Below are positions 23,701 to 35,700 of a stretch of 64,000 nt of DNA, one piece after another (the first letter of the stretch is position 1; each line of letters starts with the position of its first letter). Location of the stretch: positions 18,540,599 to 18,604,598 of the forward strand of contig NC_088309.1 of the NCBI RefSeq assembly GCF_910592395.1. Direction: 5' to 3'. This DNA is from Lineus longissimus (lineage: Eukaryota > Nemertea > Pilidiophora > Heteronemertea > Lineidae). Below the pieces are notes generated by a model. That model made no database searches, was not told where the DNA came from, and was given only the letters and a program-made list of their open reading frames with translations. A program made the translations under genes and the position numbers.

Positions 23701-26700
23701 CGCCTTCAATAAACAACAGGGTGGTGTGAGTGCAACTTTTATCCGTGTGTTATTGCGCCTTCAATAAACAACAGGGTGGTGTGAGTGCATATTTCCTTCA
23801 TGTGTTATTGCGCCTTCAATAAACAACAGGGTGGTGTAAGTGCATATTTTCTTCATGTGTTATTGCGCATTCAATAAACAACAGGGTGGTGTGAGTGCAC
23901 CTTTCTTATGACATGGTTGTGTTCACATTTCCTTCATGTAGTGCACCTTTTCTTAGCATCCAGTAGCGCACCTTAATCTAGCGACATGTCGGCGTGAGAT
24001 TCTAATAGAAGGCCGCTTACCGGATTTCTCGTAGCAGACCAAGTGTCCATGGAAACCAGACCTTATGTAATCTGCTGGACATTGCCCTCCGACTGAAAAT
24101 GGACAAGTATAAATCAAACAAAAACGCTTCGTGTACCAAAATAGACAAAATCTTTAGATCTCCAGACTTTCTTTCTTTGGTTAATATCAGATTTTGTAAG
24201 AATCCATATTGCTCTTGGCAAAAGCAAGTCCTGGACCAATGTTTGTCTCGATGATCGAAAGGGCAGAACACCGGTTTGTCTCCAAAATCTGCTCAGAACA
24301 TGTTTTTCGCCGACGTCTAGGAAAGTTATCACCATAAGGACCACCATGGGATGACGCGATGGGCTGCCCATGGAGAAAGTGGGCCCGTAGCCTCTCTCAT
24401 CACTAATACGGTCATATGCTTTGAATATGTTTTAAAATAAGAAACGCAATCACTGATGGAATGCATAGGAAGGACTCGAAACAATACGTCACAAATTTCT
24501 TACAGGCATATAGCAGGCAGTATTGCTTGTTATGAATTTCAGCGGTCAGCGTATCTTTGGGACATCCAATCAAACCTGCACCACCTGCAAATGATAAAGA
24601 AAGTAAAGTTAATCTTATATCGGTTAGATCCGATTTTAGTTCTTTAGTGAAATACTGTATCAGTAAGCCGACTACGCGCCATCTTACACGAATCTAGTTT
24701 CGAATATGCCTGGAATTTTGGAATTTGGTAAGAGTTGCACTGCTTCTTATAAAGAATGGCACTGTTTAACAATAGACCAAATCAATATGTTTCGGTCTTT
24801 TTATACTTGACTCGACTCTGAATGTGTTTTTATATTAACAGGGGTAGTTTTGTTCACTTATCTATAGTTTGGTTCAAGATATTCTTCTAGAAACGGAATC
24901 ATCGTCGCATCTCTCGAGAACAGATTCTGCATGTATTCACTTTGTAGCGGGGAATTCTTAAAGAACAGAGCAACCTACCAGGTCCTGCCCCGACGTAACA
25001 GTGATCCTTCCCGCCGACGGATATTTCTTTGGAGCCCTTTGGACACTCCTCATTTTCAACTAAACGTAAATATAGATATAATCAACAGTTTTAAAGGTAA
25101 ATGGCGTAATGCTGTAAAAGGGTCAATTTCATGTCCATTTGTAATTTTCTGACAGTAATATTTTGAACTTGACATTTTATTTTGACCAATATTACCATGA
25201 AATGCTTGCGTTTTCCAGCAAAAAAGAATTCTTGGGATTTATATTTTGCAAATCAAGGTCACTCGTAAAATCTGTAAAACCATTTAGATAAATATTACAC
25301 AAAATATGAACCATAATTCGAATGTTTCACAGGAGTAATGTTTCCTTTGTTCTCATGCGACTGTGACATGACCCAGAAGTATTAAGGTAGCAGGAAAGGG
25401 TGGGCGTTGGTGGTTTCTAAGTGTGATGGGGGTATAGTGGTGTCTGTTGACTGTGCTTTAGAGAGACTAGGCATGATGCCAGTCTCCCTTAAAGCACAGT
25501 CAACAGACATGTGGTTTCGGTCTTTCATTGTAACAATGCGAAAATGTAAGCAATATTGGTTAGGTCCGTCATAACATAGAGTGATTCAACCACTCTCTTG
25601 ATTACAGCGGCCGCCTCAGCGCCACTACGCGGGGCTTAGTGGTATCAGGCTAAGTAGCTTCGCGCGATATGCATCATTCTGGGAAAACTCAATGTGGAAG
25701 TATGCTCATTAGCATAGTCTATTCTTAGCTCCAGTTCGAGGTAATCTTGCGCAGTGTTTCTTCGGCCAAGATACAAGTGGTGGAAAACGTCTAGGTCTAG
25801 TACAATGAACGCCTGGCTTGCGCCAGACTAATAAGTGAAGAAGGTCTGGCTGCGCGAGACTACTGTGATAAAAAAAGGCCATTGCAGAGACTCTGTGACG
25901 TAAGCATATACTTTTTACAATTAAAAATGCTCTCAAAAGACGATAAGGAATGATTATTTGTTAACATTTCCTGAACTATATACCTTCTAATTATCACTTC
26001 ACATAAATAGGTCGGCGTTAGGTCGCGTGCTTTTCTTTCCTCGTGACAATATACAGCAAAATAGTTACAACCCCATAATCGCGCAATAAGTCCATGATGA
26101 GATCACGGTGACCCGTTATAAATGTTTCGCCAGCTTAGATATTTTGCCGCTACGCGGTGCGTTGGGTCCTTGCATCGAGGAAGCGTGTGATAACATGACT
26201 GTGCCAAGACAAAAGTGGACGCTACGACCCGCAGCATATTCGAACTGGCGGCATTTCCACAGTCATGGAAAGATATTGGGTAATTCCTAATGACATCACT
26301 CTTTTAAAATGATACATGAGAGAATCTACCCAGCACTACTAGCTGCTCTTACCAAAGCTCTCAAAACAGAACGTGATTCCTCCGTATACCTCTTTCTCTG
26401 ATCCTTTCGGACACGCGATTGCTCCGAGTTTTATATGTGTGTCTATCGATAGAAAAAGAAAAATACCATTAGAATGTATTTTTATCAACATCACAGTTAC
26501 TCTATATAAAAAGACAAGGTTGATTGAACAAATATTACAGCTTCTGACAAAACTGAACTCAAAAAGGTTTGTTTATTTTTTAAGTCAGTTCCACCGATTT
26601 GGCTCAGCCCGTTACACACGAGGGACTTCTCACCAACTTAGTTGGAATTTTAATTCATAACAGGAATCCAGACCAGGTAACTGATACTTTGCCCGATTAG

Positions 26701-29700
26701 TTGGAGTTGCTGGCTGCACTACCGACTTGTTCTATTTCTCAACGACATCTTTTGTTTATATAAGGATTTTTTTGTTTATATAAGGAGTGTGGGGGAGAAA
26801 TTTCCCCGTGTGATTCAGTCAACAACATAGTTGGGCCATATTTTGACTCTTTATCTTAGCCTTGACCAAGGTTTTGGAATAACAGGAATCCAGACCAGGT
26901 AACTGATACTTTGCCCGATTAGTTGGAGTTGCTGGCTGCACTACCGACTTGTTCTATTTCTCAACGACATCTTTTGTTTATATAAGGATTTTTTTGTTTA
27001 TATAAGGAGTGTGGGGAGAAATTTCCCCGTGTGATTCAGTCAACAACATAGTTGGGCCATATTTTGACTCTTTATCTTAGCCTTGACCAAGGTTTTGGCC
27101 TAAATATAGTGCAGGACCTAAATATTGCTGGGATTATGTCTTTCGTGTGAGTGGGTGAACGACTCCCAACTTCCAGTCACCTGTGCACCTGTTCTTAATT
27201 TTAAAACCAACTAAGTTGATGAGAAGGGCCTATCTTACATTTAACCGACACATAGGTAGGTGGCCTACAAATCGACCGCATGAGTAGGACGGGTGCTTTC
27301 TTTGCCTTCTCACACTCTTTAAAATTTATTAGTAAATGAACATATCTGGCATGTCTGGTAGTTGCTATTGCACCAACTGTGAAATTGATAAAAATAGCAG
27401 TGATACTAACCATTAAGTACCATTTAAATGGTTAAGAATTACTATTTCAAGAGTTAAAACAAATAATTATTACAGTCGGTGCAATACGAACTAGATAGTA
27501 GTAAAAAATTACTATCAAATAGTTATTTTTACCAATCAATTTTAGTAACGAGATGGTTGTGTCAAACACTAGGCCATCGGGATCACGGTCCACTTCCAGC
27601 ACATTATGGTGTACGTTAGGTTACAAAGGACATTGACTTTTTTGTTTCTTCGTCTTCCAACTGGCACGCACTCACCCTTTGCATAGTCAATGACGCAGTA
27701 CTTTTCATCATCGAATTCCATCTCGGTGGTACCTTCCTCGCATTTGCCAGTAAAAACTGTAATGAACAATATAGCGACGTTTGATTATTTACAGAATCAT
27801 GCGTTAAAGTAACTTGACATTGCATTTACGGTGAAAACACAATAAATGTGCGGCAAGAAAATCTCTGAAATGCATATACCACTCACTTCTCAATACACTG
27901 CTAATAAGCAGAACACGTTAACTTGATGTCGTCATCTGGCAATTTTTCTACGTCAACCTAAATGAACATGAAAACGACAACACTAAAACTACGTGAAATA
28001 GACATATAACGTATAGTTTAATCAACTTACGAATAACACAGAAAGGAATTCCTCCATAGACCTTGCCATCACTTCCCGCAGGGCATCCAATGGATGGCAC
28101 TTAAAAAAGAGAATATAACAGCTGATTACATTCAGTTGCATCCAAAGAAGTAACTGAGAAGTAACAGAAAACCACAGAAGGATATTTGCCCTTCAAACAA
28201 AATTTGTGAAAAAAACACAGAGGCTCCTTATGCTGTGGCGGTAAAAGGTGATTGTGATTGTGTAGATTTGGCTGAAGAAGCTGGTGGTGTAGAAATGTGA
28301 CGAGTGGTAAAAAGCGTATAGTGCCCTAGTGGACCGGAGTTGAATGCGAGTTCAACAGAGTTGATTGCATTAGCCGGTTGGCCAGTGCGGTAGATGCGCA
28401 AGTCACGCAGGCTCCTGTCCGCCGACACGACATACATTGGTCCACGGCTTAGTCACCTTCCACGAACGTGAAGCCACGGTCTTTAGCCCGGAAGGCCTGG
28501 GTCTGGAACTCTGGACTTGTCGTTTGTTAGGCGGTCACGATAACCATTAACCAATCGCGAAACAAAAAACATATTTGAATACCTTTTCCAGGATTCATGA
28601 TACAGATTAACTCTCCTCTGTACTGCAATTGATTGAGACCATGAGAACAACCACCCCTTCCTGAAACATCAAGTTAAAGGCAACTTTATGAAGCTGTTTA
28701 TTTGTGTGTTTAGTACATGAAAACAAAAATTCCCTGGCGAAAGGTTGGCTTGAAATAACCCAAAAAGTACCTCGACCCACCATTTTGAGCACTTTCTGAA
28801 ATCTTCTCGTGTCCGTTTTTTTGTGATCAATTAATTTATTGTGATGATTGAATTCAATGCAAAATTACAAATACTGCTTTTGAAGTCTGAACGGTAATTT
28901 GAAACATTAAAAGTATTTTCTATTATTGATTATATCATACACGTATATTATATGCCGAGCATCCACAGAGAAAGCTGGGCGTAGCTTACTTTTTCGTCTG
29001 GGGTAGAGGGGAAAAGCCTCTCGGGTGGGGGCAAATTGACCCTTTTTTGAACTTGTCGGCCAAAATCATTGGTCAGACTACGTGTGTTGGTTGCTCCTGG
29101 ACCTCCCTGCCCCCCCCCCCTTGCTAGCTACGCCAATTGAAATGTACGACGTGGCTATCGCGTTTTCTTTGAAAGAGTTTTACCTGCTGGCAAGACACAG
29201 TACACCTGTAGTCCGACTTTCATTTTTTCCATTGAAGGATCTGGACAATAAATTCCAGCTGGTAGTAGGTCTGGAAAATGATTATACACCTATTATTCAG
29301 ATCATGCACCATCTCCAAAATAATTGTGATACCTTTTTTTGGGGTAAATACAACATTAAATTGTAAGAAAAATTGGAAGGTGGGATCAGCATTTTCTTTA
29401 AAAAAATTGCGAAACATGGATTATGAGGGCGATGCAATTTGAAAAGGTTAGCATCGTGCTAATTGCAGTGGATATTAGACAGGGGGTAATCACGCTAATT
29501 GCTGTGGATATTAGACATGTAAAGTTGGGGTGATTAGGTTAATTGCCATAGACGGACTATAAGCAAGAACCGACACATTTTTTTCTCTGTTAGAAATCAA
29601 AATATCATGGGTTGTAAGTACTTACCTTTAACGCACATTTTCTGGCCTGCTATAGAGTAAATTTTGAATCCTGACGGACACTTGCCATTCACTGAAATGA

Positions 29701-32700
29701 GCCGATATAAATTGATATCAAACGGAAAATCTGTGAAAAAACCGTATAATTTCCAATTGCATTAAACAAAGCTATTTAGTGAAGAGACTTGAGACCTCTT
29801 TGGATTTCTTGCTCCCTCTTCTACCTGAACCCTTTTTTCCAATGATTTGACCCCTTTCTGAGACTTGATTCAGTGGCCTGTGATACACTGTACATGTACA
29901 TGCATGACTGGCATTTCCAAATAAAGGATGACAATTATCGAAAACCCCGCAATAATGGTATATGATCAGCAACTAAAATATTAGAACTAACATAACAGTT
30001 TAAAATAGATGACTTTGCCCGATAGCCAGCTTGGAGGTTCATGCGAATTCAAATCACCAAATTTAAAAACTTAAATGATTTTCGGAGAATATAGATAATA
30101 TTCCCTCATCACGCATGATAAGCACAGAATTATGAAACTGCGCCATGACAAACAGGCATTACCTGGAGCTGGAGCACACACGTCTATTCCAAAGAATGAG
30201 AATTCCGAGATGCCCGGCTTGCATGCTGTAACATAGAAATAACGGGTGTTTTAGTAAGGGGAACTTAAGGTTATGATTGGTTGAAATCATTCTGGTTTGA
30301 CTTCTTGGTAACATATTCCTGGGGGGGGGGGGGGGGGTCAAGGAAATTGCATATTTATACCTTTTCACTCTTACACAAAGTACAAATGTAGCAATGGGAG
30401 TGAGGCTTACATTCTGAACAATGGATGACCTTCTGATGCCTAGCTCTGAACTAAAACAACTGAATGAATTTATTTAAGAAAATCAGCAGATCAGTGCATA
30501 ACGAAGTAGTGGTAAAGGGAGAGAGATGCTTACGTGATTGATAGACGCAGAAGACATCATTTCCGAATACCATTTTCGTCATTCCCTTTGGACAATGGGC
30601 TTGCATTTGTTGAGGTACTGAAATATTTCAATTAAGAATTTCTATGGTAACATTTACCTTTACTCCTGAAATTGTTTATGAAAAAAATAATAAGATAAAC
30701 ACTGTTGTTAGATATAGATGTGTTTGCTTTAACATGAGACGTTTTATCTTGTAGTCGTCAGATTTTGTGAGACGATGAAATGAGCGTAACCTGCTAATCG
30801 TTAAACAAGTTAAAATTTCACTGAAGAAGTACCAGCAGCAAGCAAAATTGACATAGTGTGTCAGCGTTATCAAGTCGCTTGGGGAGCGCCTGTACAATAG
30901 ACCTGCCTAAACTAACTTAAGCCCGTCGACATGATATTTTCCACCACGCTACGCGTACTTAATTGAACTAGCTTGGCTAGATTCTACAAAATTGACCAGC
31001 AAAATCAGCATGATCTATTCTTCCAAATCATCTCGGTAGTATCCTAAATCGTTCCATATATATAGGACATTTTTACCTGGTCCAGGAGCCTTGATACATC
31101 CAGATTTGCCGCCCGGGAAGGTGAATGACACGGTCTTGAGCGGGCAGTTACCATCTTTTTCTGCATCAGAAAGTTCAGCATCACAGTCAGTGGAATAATA
31201 CATGTAGCAGAAAATGAGTACGGGGATACATGTACGCTTAAAGGGGTACACCGTCCGTAATTACTGGTTATCCAGGAAAATAGAAAATGCAGTTGTACAC
31301 AATGCATAGTGCAATTATCATGCATACAACTTTGCTGAAAACTTGGTGTGCTTATATGATATTTGTAAGTCTGTCTACACATTGAAAGTGTTAACATTTA
31401 TATTCATTCAAGTATTTACACAGCTGGAAGTTTTTAAATTCAATTACAAATAATTTCAGATTTCTATCGAACGGCACAGGCCTGGAGACCAAAGCAATAC
31501 ATACATTACAGTTCCTATAAAATGATAACAAAGCCAAAAACGATGGATAAGTCTTGTTCAACTATTGCTGATGATGGTTTCTAAAGAATCATCATCTGTA
31601 TTAGTTTTCGATCCTTGGCTTTGGCTCCGAATCTAAAACAATTAGATGCGATTATTTTGCACTTCAGTTCAGTTGAACATGAAAGAGCGGCCCGAATGTA
31701 GCAAATGGCGTAGTGACAGTTACTCTCAATGGGGAGATATATACAATTTACATGGCCCCTCTACAAACACAGGCAGCTTTGATGTACATGTATTAAGATG
31801 GGGTATTCGAAAAAGCTGGATCACTGGACTGCTTGAATTACTGGATTGTGACTCATGGATCACCACCGCCTGGACGGATTGCCGAATTCTCAAATCCTTA
31901 ACGATTCCAACCATGTGCTTCAAGTGCACGCACTGGCACTGCCAACATGGATTTTCAAGTCTCCGATTCTTCAGCAGATAAATCGCCGGGCTATAGCTAG
32001 TACCAGAGGTTCTACAAAGATGGTTTCTATTGCAGCTGAAGAACTCCTTAGTCAATGTGTGAATGATTATGTACTCGAGTCATGGCATTCGATTAGACAA
32101 TTATGATAATGACAGCACGAGGCAGCGTATTGAAACATGCACTCTAGGCCTACCGGTAGGCTACACTACAGTACAGCATGTGCCAGCTACAGTCCAGGCG
32201 GTGGTGACCCATGAGTCACAATCCGGTGAATCCAGCACTCCAGTGATAAGGCATTTTCGAATAAGCATTTGCTGGTGAAAGAGGCCATAGTACTTACCTG
32301 TTGGACTTATACAGAATGCTCTATTGCCGAACATGCGCTCTGTGGTTCCATGCTTGCATACTGTTTTAATGGGACTTGGGTTCGGTCCTAAAGGAGAGGA
32401 AAAGGGAGTTGCTTATTGCATCACATATAAAAACAAAAGTTGCCTTTTGCACTAATTGAGCTTGATAAGATATCAAAAAGAAAGCCATTGACGTCATGCC
32501 TCTGAATGATGGGAATGCTTGCCCCGTTCGATCAGTGAGTGCGTGTTTTACGAGATTTGAAATGATCGATGACCGGCCCAGAATCTTATTAGCACATATG
32601 CTGGAAATGCAAATGATACCAACTCGATTAAATTTGGTTATTCCCTTGTGACCTCTTTCCTTTTGCGAGGCAACTTTTTTTCTTCGAAAGATAAGTATGC

Positions 32701-35700
32701 AAATCATAGTTCGTCAAAAATGTCTTCACCTACCAGGTCCATGTGGAACTGTCAAACAGAATACCATTCCGTCCCACTTAATGGTCGTTTGGCCGGCAGC
32801 GCACGTTCTACCTGTAACTGTAACGAAATATACTATGCCATTCTGTTATGCTGATAAAGAAAAATAAAGCTGTAATTATTCAAAAGTTTCTCCGATTCAA
32901 GACCGGTTCTGAATATTTATTTCGAGCTCGATATCATACATGGTTGTCAATGCTTTTCAAGTGACTTTCCGATGGTCATAACGTTATGTTCCGATATGGC
33001 CTTTTGAATAGATTTCGTAAGGAAAAATCAACTGCTCTTAGATTGGCGGAACAAGAGTATATAACAAATGCACTTTTACACTATTGTCGGTACACTTTCC
33101 TTTCAATTATATAACGGTCAGTAGATATTCGGCATAACTGCACTTGCCTAAGCCTGCTGCCTTGGCATCGTTGGGACGACTGATCCACTTACCATACCGG
33201 CCTGGCCTGCCCCTGGGCAGACTTAGATTCAAGAGATAAATATTTTCGACTGACTTGCTTAAATGACAACAGAGTATTCAACTGGAGTTTAATTTTAGGC
33301 ACAAACTGGAGTATGTATATATACACTTAATGACTTACCCTTTGTCTCAATACAGACTTCGTGTCTACGTATCTTCTCCTTCTTCTGGCCTGCAGGACAA
33401 GCTTGGTTTGGTACTGTAACAAAGATGTGACGACATCTCGAGTTGCATTCATATCATTATATGCGAATTGCTACTTCATTAATAAAATTCAAGCACCAAC
33501 TCTGTTTTTAAAAATGCGATAAAAGCACGCACTACTAGGTAAGACCTCACACTAGCTAATTCTGCGGGGCCATATTTACAGGGTGATAATATTTAAAAGT
33601 TGAAAATCGGAAGAGCAGAATACGTAGTCGCTCCATCTTCTTGAAGAAAAAATCGTTAGTCAACTTGACCCATATCAAACGAAGCGATCTGTAGCTGCGC
33701 TTACACCACGAAATATTGGTGGACCAATTGCACTTACACCACCACATTGCCGCGACAAATTGGTTCGGCAATCCATTGCCGATACAAATTGCCGAGCGAA
33801 TTTGTCCCACCAAGCTTGATGGTCCAAATTCGCCCGGCTTGTTAAAAGCTCGGCTTTGTCGTGGTGTACGCGCAAATGGATCGGCAATTAGCTAGTTTGA
33901 TGGTTCGGCTCCAGGCGGCGCTTTCGAAATGGCGCTTTCTGCGCATGCAATTTATTGTTTGCGTGCCATCTGTAGCCGGATTTTATAACTAGCTGCAGCG
34001 CTGGTGTAAACGCTTGGTGGATTTTCGATGGTGCGGCATTGGTTCCCGAACCAAGATTGGTGGTCCATTTTCAGGTGGTGTAAGTGCGGCTAATAGCAGA
34101 AAGCAGAAAGCGCCATTTCGAAAGCGCCGCCTGGAGCCGAACCATCTAACTAGCTAATTGCCGATCCATTTGCGCTTACACCACGACAAAGCCGAACTTT
34201 TAACAAGCCGGGCGAATTTGGACCATCAAGCTTGGTGGGACAAATTCGCTCGGCAATTTGTATCGGCAATGGATTGCCGAACCAATTTGTCGCGGCAATG
34301 TGGTGGTGTAAGTGCAATTGGTCCACCAATATTTCGTGGTGTAAGCGCAACTAATGACTCGAATGCTCCAATATCCAGAAAAGATTATTTTTGACGAGCT
34401 GGCTAATCATTTATTGTCTTCCCGATCTTGATTTGCGCGATATAGGTATCAACAAAATTGGACTGAAATTAGCTTCTGATTTTCATAACTGCTCCCAATG
34501 TTTAATTGACTTCTGGTTAAAATTTTCTTGTTAGGTTTGATAGGAACAACAAGAAATGGGTTTAAACCTGTTGAATGAAAATGCATTACCTGCAGCATTG
34601 AAACAGAAAGTGTGACCATTCCATACCAATCGGATCTTTCCTGCTGGGCAAGATCCTGGCTTCGGCCTTGCCAAAGGCAAACAGTATGCCCTGTAATTCC
34701 ATACGATTCTCCAGTTTCCTTTGGGGCATTTTCCAGCAACTGAAAGCAAGAGAAGTGTATTCTTAACCCTAATCACCCAGTGCCAGATCCATTTAGGAAA
34801 CAGATGGCGAGAGCATAATGCATGCAGTCTTGTGAAAATGTTGGCTTTATTAACAGACTGAAGACAACTGAGAAACTGAGAAAAACCTCATTAACTGACT
34901 GACAAAAATTGCATGAAACCTCAGAATGTGTGAACTGAAAGGATTGCAAACTGGGAACCACCACTCTGTACTCTCGGTCACAGTCAAGATGTTCTGAGCC
35001 ACCTTGAGAATAGCATAGGGCCTATACGTATCTAAGCGCGAGTCTTACAAAAAAAAATCAAAAAACATAAAAAACCTTTTCTGCAGTTCCTCCTGCAGCT
35101 ATGAAAGTTGCTCGTGCTGACAACGATGTACAAGATGTTTCACAAAACATGTGCCACGGAAAGTACATCATGCTCAGTTTGTGCCACTGTGTATCATATT
35201 TAAAGACATGCAATCCTGGAAATCGAACATCTAAAATACCCGACACCATTATCCTGGTGATAATACTACACTATTTTCTGTTCTATCATACATGCTCTAA
35301 TACCGCTTACCTGGCGGCTTGATACATGTATCGCGGTTACGCATTTTGACCCTTTCTGCACCTTTCGGACATGGCTTGGCGGGACCTGCAAGTAAATGCA
35401 ACCTTTAATGACTCCTGCATGTCTGGAAGCGAATTCGCGTTACCGATCCATTTGGCACAATGCAACATGCGTTTGAGTAACCTGGAGGCTTAGGTTGGAA
35501 ATCTTTGAAGGGGTGCAACACCATTTGGGCACCACAAAATACTTATACATGAGACAACACAACATTTCGCACACATGCATTTCGACTCAAAGCCTGAATA
35601 AAATCCAAACAAGAATAAAAGGTCTTTTATTAAAACTAAGGTAAAAACAACTGTCGGCGGAATGAGACAAAATGCTTTTGCTCTGCTCGGCCTTCAAACT

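Noticed and set aside
23394-23925. Regular spaced repeats as a CRISPR array
   Set aside because: Units are directly adjacent 55-bp tandem copies with near-identical spacers in a eukaryotic intron; it is a minisatellite.
24114-24371. Minus-strand frame with FGDKPVFC, resembling the second half of a repeat
   Set aside because: There is a stop just upstream in that frame, no first cysteine at the right distance and no phase-compatible splice sites.
24650-24760. Possible exon before a GTAAGA donor at 24691
   Set aside because: No cysteine and no domain similarity.
30380-30440. Two overlapping short spliceable frames, each with a Cys, between repeats 33 and 34
   Set aside because: They use the same sequence in different frames, have no CPxG and wrong phases or spacing, so chance is more likely.
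33180-33225. Minus-strand frame CPGAGQAGM followed by GTAAGT
   Set aside because: It starts like a repeat but has no second cysteine and would end in phase 0.
33675-34394. Two nearly identical mirror-image open frames
   Set aside because: They are explained by the inverted arms of the fold-back element and have no protein features.
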